Shown here piece after piece: positions 48,301 to 59,011 of a DNA stretch of 62,597 bases. The notes below the pieces were generated by a model. The model was not told where the DNA came from. It made no database searches and saw only the letters and a list, made by a program, of their open reading frames with translations. The translations under genes were made by a program, and so were the position numbers. Numbering within the stretch: the first letter of the stretch is position 1; each line of letters starts with the position of its first letter. The DNA is from Symsagittifera roscoffensis (taxonomy: Eukaryota > Xenacoelomorpha > Acoela > Convolutidae): assembly GCF_963678635.1 (NCBI RefSeq), contig NW_026971174.1, positions 1 to 62,597 of the forward strand, written 5' to 3'.

Positions 48301-48485
48301 TATGTCTTCACAACAGCTTTTGCAGGAACCGGGAGCAGAGGGTGAATGTGGACTTGCTACCTTGCTGCAAACCGAGGCTGTTGGAACAGGAGAGTTGGGG
48401 CACGGCCCGCAACTCCATGGACATGCTGGAGAAAGTGTTGGAAGACAGCGAAGCTGATGATCAAGATGGAGAAGTGATGGAGTGA
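45354..48485 (+). CDS. Gypsy-B ORF3, unknown family, 1043 aa
   Basis: The ATG at 45354 is the first in the frame (an in-frame GTG precedes it). The C-terminal half (from about residue 526) is homologous to Gypsy-A ORF3, with conserved Cys/His pairs (CL...HVC...C, PCHCLAQT, HNSFC) and blocks FSVPKCVRLARMS, LVWDVEE and LTHRNA. The N-terminal half is mostly helical and has no clear match to Gypsy-A. A stretch near residues 470-500 (DDDASLHDLAMIHHLLAM) may be related to the end of the degenerate second SGNH-like region of Gypsy-A, but this is weak. No signal peptide or membrane anchor is seen, so an envelope role is unlikely. The intact frame and the conservation of this half between diverged elements imply selection. 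Function unknown. Confidence 0.82.
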   Translation: MKSKAKTVVTSLISTGRSGESGQGDGATPAGGEKENLIPPMLLAGLTITATRSKKTARTLADTKLEMEILSQCGSGGLEDYRPSRINMAKLKLEGQLDVVEYSRITVPESVHMGDPAGGYVEMLKARNSARGHLMAWSEKRVMQEYLKELTENSNLNRKEYGTVMSSEANEVGLEKLLEISWRAALQRYFDEAMHAPATVAAYLAHPCVRTDLQVRLAWCMMGINRAEYEASNDSRSREQELELMEALRALISKDDSAIAWAKRKDALCFVRFVVDRIPTPVLGESIKIIRQKGVDCERNFLRALLELYQDMALTVPNKESNDMESYRKLEEVRRYSNKELKVSRELIEAVRGQKEFATLGKLKSFQYVSGILGMAYDPFVNEEAREAYFDYEQVIVLNFWVERIKETGMLMVEQPKLGIILEERVVEPSVPNLRWQVSFDCGSWDGPLKTSLVTMWELMKPSWCPHPNAGLIWDMTADITLDLDDDASLHDLAMIHHLLAMKSTKRKSNPSTELPEESPSSDWLKQGTCLAQQSRMEGHVCNLGHCLITLSEQHRQLARLYGRLSMSDKSAMELVADCHGVTDVNLITALGFCSMTSSIESLERLERAHELVTSLSVEIFPGALQTEQKIGGWREALENEMNLKDSEAYHRPTGSKYMVGSSSAPYCNSKYPTHMVVMDARTQQVLVDQLFSVPKCVRLARMSERSYDLLAKIFRAVPKRSEGELQDVVGEEFMRLNEGNVSEFQKQKASGALPTEFPTIEEKDDLHRILMEVEPLLGASGYRTRRNIVRTHGEYPCHCLAQTLWYPKRGNLILVWDVEELYSTGSPDQNQQVSIVVVSAMLAVRWLEANADTSQQETAVPTPEQLSNVKMSRELDLFRTTCKVLRIPKAIERIWSRQRLMPWFRAVMTSWMYERAKRHMSRNTEAYQSFQLRIGPGAYKRAFLTHRNAVTTAVKRVAGTPCVTEEEKKEVLRADLERNVSLCLHNSFCRNREQRVNVDLLPCCKPRLLEQESWGTARNSMDMLEKVLEDSEADDQDGEVME

Positions 48486-49219
48486 AGATGATCAAAGAAG
48501 AGAAGGGAAGGAGAGAAAACTTGATTGTATTTCTGTGCTAAGACTTAAACCAATCAACCAAGTTTTGATTATTGAACTTGTGAAACTTTTTGTTTTGATT
48601 TAGTTTGGTCAGACCAAACTATAATGTTGCAATTGTTAAAATTGTTGAAATTATTGATTTTAGTTACTATTATCTATGTATGTATATGAGGAACCTAGGT
48701 GAGTATTTTTACCTATTTATTCACGACTGAAGTTTTTAACCTGTGTAAGACATAAATTCACTGTGTGGCGACATGGTAAGTTTGAGTAAACTCGCTCGAG
48801 AAGGGTGGGTAACTCAAGAACTTTCCTAGCCACAGAGTTTCTTAGTTTTAATATTGAAAGGACCGCATAAATGACTGATTATACTTGGTGAGTGAAGTTA
48901 AGTTAATTTTAACGGGTGCGTAGCCGTGCCACGTCCCACTTTTTAATCACAAAGAGCGAAAAGAAGTTTTATGGCAAGACGACGTAAGTAGTCAGAAAAG
49001 AAATTTTATCTAGGACACACCTCATGGTGCAAATATTGTGAAAATGTTGAAAGGCAGTGAGATGTAGTACGATGCCATTTGTGAACACGTAGTGAATGGA
49101 GGTGGAGTAGATAAATTTCATTTTCTTATGCAATTTGTAAGATTGATTACAGAAAACTGGATAACTACTTGACGATAACCCGGTGTTATGCGATCAATAG
49201 GGACATTGATGGAGACTTG
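48486..49219 (+). other. 3' untranslated region of Gypsy-B
   Basis: AT-rich, no ORF. A short inverted pair, TTTGGTCAGACCAAA, sits near 48605. Nothing else recognised. Confidence 0.6.
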
Positions 49220-49230
49220 TCCGGGGAGTA
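49220..49230 (+). promoter_or_regulatory. Polypurine tract of Gypsy-B
   Basis: TCCGGGGAGTA directly precedes TGTGCC of the 3' LTR, as in Gypsy-A. Confidence 0.8.
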
Positions 49231-50113
49231 TGTGCCATTCTGTAGATGACACAGCACAACCTTCCGGCGACGTAGAAAAGGACGGCTAAAGGCCTTATGA
49301 ACGAAAAAGTGTTGCGAAGGAGGGTCAGAATGTTCTAGAATTTTTAATTTTAAAATTTCGATTGAAGAGTGAACATTTCTGAGAAAAAGAAAAAAGACGG
49401 CCATTTTGAATAAAAAAAGACGAAAGGAGAACAACGACAGATATTGTGAAAAACAGTCGTACCAGAGACGGAAAATACGAAGCCTCTTATCGTGGCAACA
49501 ACGCACGATAAGACACTTGTCAACAGATATTGGTGGAGAAGGAGGCTTCAGTGGGGGAAGAAATACACCACGGAACCCTCCCGGGACACAAATTAGAGGA
49601 GATAAGAGCGTTATCTCAGGAATATTACGGGAGCGGAGGCTTGGTCCCCCAGAGACTGATCTATGTGAAGGGACTGTATAAACTAACTTTATAGCTGCTG
49701 GAATGTCATAGATCTCTTAATTAACACCGTTATTGTTTGATGTTTCAGAACATGAGTAGCTAGAAAGAGGAAAGGGTCAATCCATCTCCAATGGATTTAA
49801 TATAGAACTGTCACACAAAAACATGTTAAAATAGGTTGTTCGAGCCGTGTTTTTAATGACAATCACGTAGTCTGAGGATCCGAGACTCAGCTATGTGGTT
49901 GTGTTCGCATGTAAACGAAAGCTGATCAAAAGTCGTTCGACTGATGGCCTAAAAATGGTAACTTTTTACTTTGCCCTAGACAGACCAGAAAATCAACTGG
50001 GCAAGGTCGAGACGGTGAAAAGCGAGTAGGATTAAGGTAACTGACGCCTGCCAGTCGTTAATAGGTACTTTTCCTACGCTCCGTCGCTGTGTAGTATTTG
50101 GGCGAATGTTACA
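49231..50113 (+). repeat. 3' LTR of Gypsy-B
   Basis: 883 bases, TGTGCCATTC to GAATGTTACA, several percent different from 25190-26070 (for example the 49395-49445 stretch). Confidence 0.92.
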
Positions 50114-50186
50114 TAGACGTTTTTATGGCGCTCCTGGGTGGGCCTGTTAAAGGCATGCAACCATCATGATCAGCAAGCGTTTCAGC
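50114..50186 (+). other. Leader stub with PBS copy beyond the Gypsy-B 3' LTR
   Basis: Seventy-three bases after the LTR repeat the Gypsy-B leader start (26071-26143), including the PBS TGGCGCTCCTGGGTG at 50126, with one substitution. Identity ends at TTTCAGC. It is therefore the beginning of another element copy, cut short. Confidence 0.88.
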
Positions 50187-50462
50187 GACGAACCTTCCGC
50201 TCCGGGCGTATGAAGAAGAAGATTCCGTTCGAGCGTTTTATAGGATTGGTTTCTGAATCTGATGCTAACAATAGAAGATTCATTCAGTAACATAGATCTT
50301 AGACCTGGATTTTTATAGAACTTTAGTAAAAACTAAAAAAGTTGCACATAGAACCATTGCGTCACTAAATATAGTTTCTCGTAGATATATCGTGACATTC
50401 GGTAAACTGACTGCTCAACTCTTTAAAACGAGCATTTGTATTTTTATTAAATCTTAAAGCTG

Positions 50463-51048
50463 CCTATCTTTAGATTCCAGTCATCAAGGTCTTACGATTC
50501 AAGCCAATTGAATCATCATCAGAACAAACACGAACCAAGTAGATCCACCAAACCGACCAACCAGAGAACCGAAGTACCAATATTCAAAAATGACGACAAA
50601 CCACCGAGCTTACCTCCGAAAATAAAACCAAAAACACCCTCTCCCAAATTATCTCAGAAACATTATATTAGCAACGGACCAACCCCAGGAAATTTCAAGT
50701 CACGAGGTTCAGATATTTCAAACTTAAGACAAAATGGCCATACAAATAACGGCATTACGAGCGAAGCTGTTACTGTCGAGATGAATTTCTTAATGCCACC
50801 CGAAAGATAAAATTACGAAGAAAGCGCGAGAATATATGTTGAACTGCAAACTCCGGGTCGTTCTAAACACGATCGCCTTATCAAACATTAACAACGAGAA
50901 TCTTTGTAAAAAAAATGATTTTTCAATCAAAACGAATAAAATGACAGCTGGAGAAAAAGCATCACAGAAAGACATGAGCTCAAACGACGCTCATTGAAAC
51001 CCATTCATACAAAAACGTCGCCTCTGCTGGAGATAATGATTCAAAATA
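50463..51048 (+). pseudogene. Exon-like coding stretch with two frame changes
   Basis: After ATTCCAG the frame holding 50508-50810 reads a proline-rich, basic protein (PPSLPPKIKPKTPSPKLSQ) and stops at 50808. A second frame is open from about 50797 to 50996 and a third from about 50985 to a good splice donor, CTGTAAGT, at 51049. Each step is +1. It may be a broken exon, a stretch with assembly indels, or partly chance. It could belong to the coiled-coil gene downstream. No domain recognised. Confidence 0.35.
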
Positions 51049-52474
51049 CTGTAAGTTGAAAAAATAGGAGTAACTAGAAATAAGAAGCTTTCGCAACCCC
51101 TTGAATGCTTGATCCAACTGCCCCTAAAGCGTAAAAAATTGCTTCAAAAAAGTTTTTTGTCTTTTTTATCCTCCCAAACGCTAAGGAAAAAAAAACAAAA
51201 TAATAGATTTAGCGCCTAGTATTGTATTAGAATTGAAAATGATTTAGATAGGGATTAACTTAGTTTTCGGTTAAATTGGAATGGTTTAATTTGCCACTTA
51301 AGCTCGTTGCAATATAAGAACCAAACATATCGCGCGTGATTCATTCGATTTTAGCAAAACTAGCAGTTTACCAATCCATATAGTTTCAGAGTTAATATCA
51401 CAAATATATTTCTATTTTCTGACTTTCGAAGTAGGTGACGAACTTTTTATGCTTGGTGACGCTTTTTTCTCCGGATTAAATTAGATTTTTCTAACTGACT
51501 ATTTTTTAACAAAATGCTTATACCATCTGAAAAGTTTAACGCCTAGAGCTCAAATGTACGAAAAATAATTTGTCTAAGGTCAATTTTAGAAAAAAAAAAT
51601 GGGGTTTGGAATATTGACGCACAAGATGCATTGTGCTAAGAACATCACTTTTTCCTGACATAGCGTGTGGGGGAATTATTCTTAAAAATCCGAATGTTTT
51701 TAATTGATATTTTCAGAAATTGAAGGACACAGACGGAATTTTTGGAACACTAGCAATTTAGTTTGAGTTTGAGCTCAAAAAGACAATTTTTTCAGAGGAC
51801 AAAAAATATTGTGAAAACCCTTGGTTACTAGTCGAAATGTACTAAGTAAACAAAAACAGCGCCGAGCATAAACATTCCGTCACAATTACCAAGAGTCAGA
51901 ACAACAAGACTGCTCGTATCACATCAATGTATTATTTGTTCCGACTGCCTCTTAAAATTTGAGGAAAATGACATCTTCATCATAAATTTTCATCAGTTTT
52001 TAGGCTGTAGTTTTCGAAAACTATTTTGCTTCGAACCTAATTAGAATATTCTCTGGGACGGATTAAATCACCGCTCACGCGTTATTATAACGAATTTTAT
52101 TGCGCTTTTTTTCCAAATTAGTCAAATTGGCAGTTTCAAACCGCCCAAATTTAATGAAAAAAGTAATGAACTTCGAGTGCAGGAAACTGAAACCTTTCAG
52201 ATGGCATTCTACTCTTCATTCAAAACTGGCAGGGCAAAAAAAATTGTCTGCAAAAAAATCGCATTGAGCACAAATATTTTGTCACTTTCTTCGAGAGTCA
52301 GAACAAAAAACATGCAAAACTGGTAAATATAAACTGAAAACCAGGTCAACACGAAATTTATATAAATCTATAAACTTCAAAATTCCTTTAAATTTGTCTT
52401 TTGTAGGCCAGCTTGACTTAGCCAGAACTAGACTTCTTCCGGAATACTAAAACCTTTTGCCGTTCAAAAGCGCA
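51049..52474 (+). other. AT-rich intergenic or intronic DNA
   Basis: No coding potential seen. It contains three copies of the dispersed repeat described below (near 51410, 51850 and 52250). Confidence 0.5.
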
Positions 52475-55400
52475 ATGGCAATGAAAGAAAATGAATCTCC
52501 GATCAAAAATGAATCTAAACTTCACTCTTTAAATTGCTTATCAGAATCACAAATCGAGGAGACATTACAGAACCATCAGCACCAAAAGAAGACGAACGTT
52601 TCTTTGACAGAAAATAACATTGCAAACGAAACTACACTAACCCAATTAACAAACCAGCTACTATTTGTAACATCGCAAAGGTAAGAACTAAGAGGTTTTT
52701 ACAAACAATGACTAGTACGAACTATTGTAGTCAAATCTTTTTGAAAAAAAAAACATTTTCATTCAATGTCGCACAAATGCAAAACTAAGATTTATTGAGG
52801 CCAGTTCAAATCGAAGCCGAGACATTGTTATTACGAGACATGATTTTACTCTTTTTTTTCTGAATTGAGTTTTTACTTTTTTGTTATCTCATCAAAAAAA
52901 TTTTAGGTCAAGTGTGTAAAAAAGAAAGGGAAACTAAGTGTTGATTGGCCAAGACGATGAAGCGCCAACTGCCAACTAAACTTTGCAGGATCGAATTTAA
53001 AAACGTTTTGATCAAAACTTACGTTAAAAAATGCCCGAAAAAGCTTACAACAAACCACAAATTAAATGATTTTCAGCTATTGTGCAAATTCAAATCTTAT
53101 TTCTGATACTGGTTCAAGTTGTTTCGGAAATTACCTTATTTTTAGCCAAAATTGTTCATTTTTTATTTAGGGGGCTTTGATGTTTATTCAAAGTTAGCTT
53201 AAATTTAGTTTGGATCATATTGCCGATCGGAAAAACTGACGAGGTCTTCTCTGACCAAAACTTACGCTTTAAGTAGGGAAAAAATAGACACCAAACTAAG
53301 AAGCATGCACTAGGTTAGAACTTTATCGGTTACTCGTTTCAATACACCTCGTTGAATCTTGTTTCAGGGTGGAAGAAGAAGCTGCCTTAAAAATTGAAAA
53401 AGAGAGACACTTAAAGTTGGACTTACTCCGCGAAGAGATGCGACAGCAGCAGCTAAAAAATCAATTGAATCACGCTCGATTAGCAATGGAGAGAGAAAAC
53501 TTCCAAATCAGAGAAAACGAAGTCTCCAAAGATCTCAAACAATTTAAGTATGAAAGGGAGAAAATAAGGCGGGACCAAAATAGTGAAACTTTGAGCTCAG
53601 AAGAGGAGCTTGGCCAGATGACTGAAGAAAAAAACGCAGTTGAAATAGAAGAAAACTATCCAGGTCTGTAAAAAATTTCAGAAGTTAACAAAAAAAAAAT
53701 CGGTGAATCTCATCGTGTCTTTAAATTGCATAAACTGCACATCGAGAAAACTGCGTTCAATGGAAACAATGAAATTTTCATACATATCTAGTCATTTTAG
53801 GTTCAATTTTTCATATCAGTTCTAGAGACAGCCCTATCCAATTTTGTTTTCCATTTCAGACAATGGAAGAAAACACGAGGACTGCAGAAACTCTGAGAAC
53901 GCTGCTCCAGAATTCGAATCACAAAAGACATCTGATACAAACCCCACTTCAACCCCACCCCTACCCACAGATTAGCATAATCACATAATTCACTACACAA
54001 GAAATGGATAGCATGAAAATGCTATTGTTTGTACAGGATTTTTGCAGATGCTTCATTATTGAATTGTAAATTTTGCATATTTAGACATTATCATCAGCAT
54101 ATCACAAATTAATACTTTTTCTTTTTGCTTTTTCAATTTTAGGAGAAAAAATATTTCGTCCTCAACGATTTCAAAAACTTGCTTTCAAGGTTTTTTCTTT
54201 GCCATATCAGATCAAATTTATAGGTTTCTTTTGACATTTTTGATATTGAAACTAAAAAATGCCAAAAAACGAAGACGAAACAGCAGTTTGAGAAAGTGAC
54301 TGCTCGTTTTTCACCTGGTTTAAAGTGGAAAACTACAAATTTACTAAAAAACAAGAAAGTCTGAAAACTGCAAAAACATGCTACTTTGAAATTGGAAGAT
54401 AAATTTTAAAGTTCAAAATAAAAACTCCAATTAGCAGAAACATAAAAAAGGCCCAAAAATTGAAACAACAACATTTAGGTTTAGACTTAAAGAATTGTAC
54501 ACTAGACTTTTACCGACATATTGGTTCCCTAAAACCTAAAATCACTGCAATTTTTGCACGTTCAAAAAAAACCCAAATGAAACCTTTGAAACGCCTATTG
54601 TTATTATTTTTCGGAATTTCAAAACCACTGATGGATGAAAAGACTACTACCAATCTTTTAAAAATGAAGATGTTTCAAAATACAAACAACTAACAATTGA
54701 TGTATTCATGAAGCAATATAGTTATATTATTTACACAAGATTTTTTATCGAGTTAATTAAAATTTGTTACTGCCAGAAACTACTAGCGAAAAATTATAGA
54801 AAAATCGGATCGTTCATAATGTCGGCCTCATACGAGTATTCTTCTTGTTCTGACTTTCGAAGAAAATATGGAGTAATTTTGCTCGGTGACGTTTTTTTTC
54901 AGACTAGTTTTGACTTTTAACTGATACTTATTCTTTTCATGACTAGTTTCGACTTTTAATGATACAACGTTTTTTGCTGCAGTAAAGTCGATAAATTAAT
55001 TTAGAAAAATTGAAATAAAATTGATAATTTTTTATTCGTTTTTTTTTCTTATCCCCCACACAATATTTAAATTATGAAAAGATGTAAGCGCGTCTCGTAT
55101 TGTTTTAATGAGGTTAAAGCGCTAAAAGTTTCACTTTGGGTTACTTTGATTCACCTTTTACGCGTTGCAAGAACAAAAAATTAGCAAATCATATAATACA
55201 GTCTGGCAAAAATATCAATGTTCAAATACTTAGTAACTTTACGAAAATTGATGCAGAAATTTGATTTCAGCTTGAACTCAATTCAACGATGTCTTTCTGA
55301 TGATATTTAAAAATTTGAAAATATAGATCAATTAAAAATTTGAAAATTGATTGAATACAGAAAATAAACGCAATCATTGAAGGGCTCTTTTCCAGTTCCC

Positions 55401-56795
55401 CCTACCCCTTGAAATTCAATTTTGAATAGTCTATTTAATATTGTCACAATGCAATGAAATTTGGCGTGGTTTTTTCCGTCATTTTTTTGAGAGCCAACAA
55501 GTGAATGACTTGTACATAGTGCGCGGTGAAAACTGTTTCAAAAAATATTTCTTTCTATCTTCAAATGTTTCTTTCATTGTTTAAAGGCGACTGGTTTCTT
55601 GGATCCTTAGCGGCAGTCGGAACATTCAGGGTTTTTCCCTGATACCAGCAGTTTTGTTTTCATTTTGTATTCGAAGTTAGAGCAGCTACAAGGAGCGTCA
55701 TGATCTAAATAACAAAAATGTACAGATTCTCACTCACATATTTTCAATATTTGGGGAAAAACAGATGAGAGGCAGATGAATTATTTTGAACTGAGATCCT
55801 TGATATGTTTATATTGTTTCTTTTTGCTGCGATTTTCTAAGAAAACAGAAAACTTATACTTGAGGTGGTTTTTGTCAGTCAATTTTCGGCAACCGAAATC
55901 ATAGTTTTTAACATTTTATTTGCCCCATTTAAGATATCGTCTCCCCCAAATCAAAATGAACAAGATTTATTGTTCCGACTTTCGATACGAAAGTAACGGA
56001 ATATTTGTGCTCGGGGTGGGTTTTTTTCTTCAGACAAATTTCGACTTTTTAACTAGCCTTTTTTGACGGATTTTTTTTATATCATTCGAAAGATATTGTT
56101 GTCCTGAGCTCAAATTTGAAAAGATATTTTACCTGTGATCTTTTTTTGTAAAGTTATGGGGGTTTAAAGATTGCAATATGTTTCACGCTATTAACGCGTA
56201 AGCGGACAGTTAATACGTCTTAGAAATCGTTCCAAATTGGTTGAAAGAAGCTTATTTGCCGTAATTGATTTGTTATAAGCAGCAAAGTTTATCCTTTTGT
56301 ACTTTATAAGGCGTGTGGGGGGATGATTTTGATTTTGAAAAATTCAAAATGAAAAAAAAATTCATTTTTTTATTACATTTAACTTTTCAAATTTATTACT
56401 GCTCCATGAACCTTAAAAAGCAGTCGGAACATTCAGGGCTTCGCCCTGATACGAGCAGTCTTGTTTTACTTCCAATCATTTTTTGGGAAGTAATAGGAGT
56501 TTCAAAATTTCCAGTTTGGCCATACTCTGGACTAATTTAGATTGGTAATCTTGCTGCGCGCTTTGCAGATTTTATCCACAATCTTTAGGCGTAACGCAAA
56601 TTATTTATACGTGGCAAAATATTTTGCGCAAGAAAATCGTTTCAAATAGAATTGAGGCTATCAATTGGTTGTATCAGTTTTGTGCGCCTCAAATGTTCTT
56701 ACTTGATCTTTGATATGTGCCAAAAAATATTCAATACGGATTAAAGAGCAATCGTAACATTCAGGGCTTTGATATACAAGCAGTCTTGTTTTAAA
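51410..56795. repeat. Dispersed short repeat family with CAGGG...CCCTG hairpin, about eight partial copies
   Basis: Partial copies lie near 51410-51475, 51851-51965 (inverted), 52245-52315 (inverted), 54825-54905, 55605-55665, 55968-56060, 56420-56470 and 56745-56795. Shared pieces include CAGTCGGAACATTCAGGG, the hairpin CAGGGCTTCGCCCTG, ATACGAGCAGTCTTGTTT, CTGACTTTCGAA and GTGCTCGG followed by a T run. It is probably a non-autonomous element or decayed satellite. The span given covers interspersed copies, not one unit. Confidence 0.7.
52475..53975 (+). CDS. Three-exon host gene for a coiled-coil protein (~205 aa)
   Basis: Exons are 52475-52680, 53368-53663 and 53860-53975. Donors are AAG/GTAAGA and CAG/GTCTGT; acceptors are GTTTCAG and ATTTCAG. 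The frame is kept across both junctions (an AGG codon split at the first, a GAC codon split at the second), which is the main support for the model. The first exon is hydrophilic. The second encodes a highly charged helix (EEEAALKIEKERHLKLD and LREEMRQQQLKNQLNHARLA) typical of a coiled coil. The third is polar and ends PPLPTD. The ATG at 52475 is the first in frame, with another at 52481; further 5' exons are possible. No named family recognised. Confidence 0.6.
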
Positions 56796-57704
56796 TTATT
56801 TCCCAGATCGAAACGAAGACTCGATTCTAAATGAAGATCTGTAAAGGAATTTTTTATTGAATAATGTCCTATACTTGTACGTGAAGGCTCAATTGCAAAT
56901 GAAGATTCAGTTCTATCTGCACTTCGCTTATGTTTAGCTGAGCTTTTGAAAAGTAAGTCCATTGTTTGTCAAAACTGAGTACTGAGACAACCAAATTTTG
57001 GAATCAAGACAAAACGGGCTCGGAAAACATGCAGCTGTTGATTATCAAGAGTTTTCATTGAATGGGTCGATAAAACATTGCCGGGTTTTAAAGGAAAAAA
57101 ATTCAGTGGTGATACGGATTTAAAGAATTTAAAAGTGAGCTTGACAAAAATCGATAAAAATCTTTCAATTTTTTTTTTCGTTTTTGACCTACTTTTTTCT
57201 CATATCATTTCAGCTTAGCTTTGCATATAGCACGATATGTGTGCCTTGTTTCGCAGTTTTATTTGCAATGTTTCGCAGTTTTCATAGTCCACATTTATTG
57301 CACACATTCATAGCATTTTTGTTAGATTTGTAGAAAGGGCTTTTTTTATGTGTGACCGCATCGAATCACCGGTTTTTTCAAACTGCCATTTTTTGAGTAA
57401 CGTGGAGGGAACAATTTTGGAAAGTGGGGTTGTTTTTCTTCACCCTGCACCCTGTTTTTCAAACGGTCTTCGTTTCCAAGTGGAGGGTCGGACGGGGAAC
57501 TAATTTTTGAAAGTGCTTTCTTTTTGAAAAAGAAAGGGCTAGTGGCTTTTGCTGAAAGGGCTACTAGCGAGGTCATGGCAAAGCGTGGACCCCGACTGAC
57601 CTTAAGTTGATGTTCCAGTTAGATATGTATCATTAATGTATTTATCTTCAATAGTCATCAGTGTTGACTTCATCAGAGCAAGGTCATCAATTGTGAGTTC
57701 TGGG

Positions 57705-57775
57705 GTAGGGTACAGTAAGGCTAAGGTAGGGTACAGTAAGGGAGTTAGGGATAGGTAGGGTAATGCATATCTCCA
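57705..57775 (+). repeat. Degenerate GGTAGGGTACAGTAAGG repeats
   Basis: Short irregular GGTAGGGTA/AGTAAGG units. A similar cluster lies at 58625-58765. They are too irregular to be telomeric. Confidence 0.7.
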
Positions 57776-58624
57776 CTGACAACCTTGGAATTGAAATCAA
57801 TTTAAATCGATTTTTATACAGATATTATGCTGTATGGAAATCAATTTACGATAGCCTATTTAGATACGTAAGCCGATATAGAATATTTTGAATGGATTGT
57901 TACGGTAGAACAAAAAAAAAGATTTAAGTGTGAAAAAAAGGGACTTATTCAAATGGATTTTCGCAAGGCAATGAAATCATAAAATTATTGTTTCGAAGAT
58001 TGGGCAGTTTTTCTACTCAACAAAAGCTCCATCAGAGCCACAGAGAGCAAGAGTCACTCAATGAGGGTTTTTTCTACCGCAATCTAGTGTGTGTAAGGTA
58101 TTCCTGTTCATTTCATGCGAAACTAATGGTTCCCGATGAAATAAAAAGTACAACTATTAAATTTTTTTTCCAAATGTGATTTTCGTTACTAACGTTCTAG
58201 GCTCAATTTTGCTAGGCATAAATCATACAATTTCAATAATCAAATTAGAACAATTCAATTTTGGTGCAGAACATTTCGATATTAGTTATCCTCTTAGTTT
58301 TTTTTTCAGGCCAAACATCAAAACGAGCCGTGAATTGAAAAACTATATGTTAAAATTTTATTTCAACTACTTCTCTATTGTTTGATAGAAAATATGAATT
58401 TATTCTGTATTTAATCGGTAAGTAATCGTTATAAAATGATTATGCAAAAGTCATTAAATGCCGATTTAAAGTTATTTTATAGTTACGCAAACCTGTAGAA
58501 AATTGAAACCAAAACAGTTGACAAAAAAAAACAGTAGATTTACATCGATTTAGAATCCAAATGATTTGTTGTAAATTTTCTCCTATATTATCAGTATAAA
58601 ATTAATTGCAACCCATTTCCTGTC

Positions 58625-58765
58625 AGTACGGGTAGGATAGAGTACGGCGAGGGAACAATAAGAGTAGGTTAGGGTAAAGCTAGGGCAAGGTTAGAGTAAA
58701 GGTAGAGTACGTGTAGCATAGAGTAGGGTAGGGTAAGGGCAAGGGAGAGTAAGGGGGAAATTAGG
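58625..58765 (+). repeat. Second degenerate TAGGGTA-type cluster
   Basis: Irregular units such as GAGTAGGGTAGGGTAAGG and AGGTTAGGGTAAAG, related in composition to 57705-57775. Confidence 0.7.
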
Positions 58766-59011
58766 CTTCAATTACGTCAATGTGTCATTCAGTGTGTCAT
58801 TAAGCTTGCCCATTATTAGTCGATTTTTCGAGGTTATGATTTGATTTTTGTCTTGGACCAGATAAATTTCTATAATTAATTGGAACTCAGTGATTTTTCC
58901 ATTCGAAAGCGGTCATTTTGCAGTTCTGTAAATCAGATTTAAAAAAAAACATTTGACTTGAAAAATTTCCCCAAGGAAATTGCCAAAATTCATCTAACAA
59001 ACAACCAAAAA

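Larger units (their letters stand above)
25190..50113 (+). mobile_element. Gypsy-B: Ty3/Gypsy element with nested BEL insertion
   Basis: It has LTRs at 25190-26070 and 49231-50113, a PBS, a leader interrupted by a BEL element, gag, pol, ORF3 and a polypurine tract. Without the BEL and its target duplication the element is about 18.6 kb, close to Gypsy-A. The two LTRs differ by several percent. No target duplication is visible. The repeat shared with the 5' side runs past the 3' LTR through a PBS copy to 50186, so the right end probably arose by recombination with a tandem or related copy. Confidence 0.88.
53976..59011. other. AT-rich non-coding DNA with scattered repeats
   Basis: Apart from the dispersed family and the G-rich runs listed, I see no gene. 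Short ORFs are AT-driven and lack splice or codon support. Poly-T tracts are frequent. Confidence 0.5.

Noticed and set aside
45354-48485. ORF3 as a retroviral-type envelope gene
   Set aside because: No signal peptide, fusion peptide or C-terminal membrane anchor, despite its position after pol.
57705-58765. TAGGGTA-like runs as possible interstitial telomere
   Set aside because: Units are irregular and mixed with other sequence; no sustained telomeric array.
53976-59011. Several 60-80 codon ORFs in AT-rich DNA (for example 54460-54693, 56313-56540, 57346-57576)
   Set aside because: Low-complexity composition, no splice context and no similarity to one another or to known domains.
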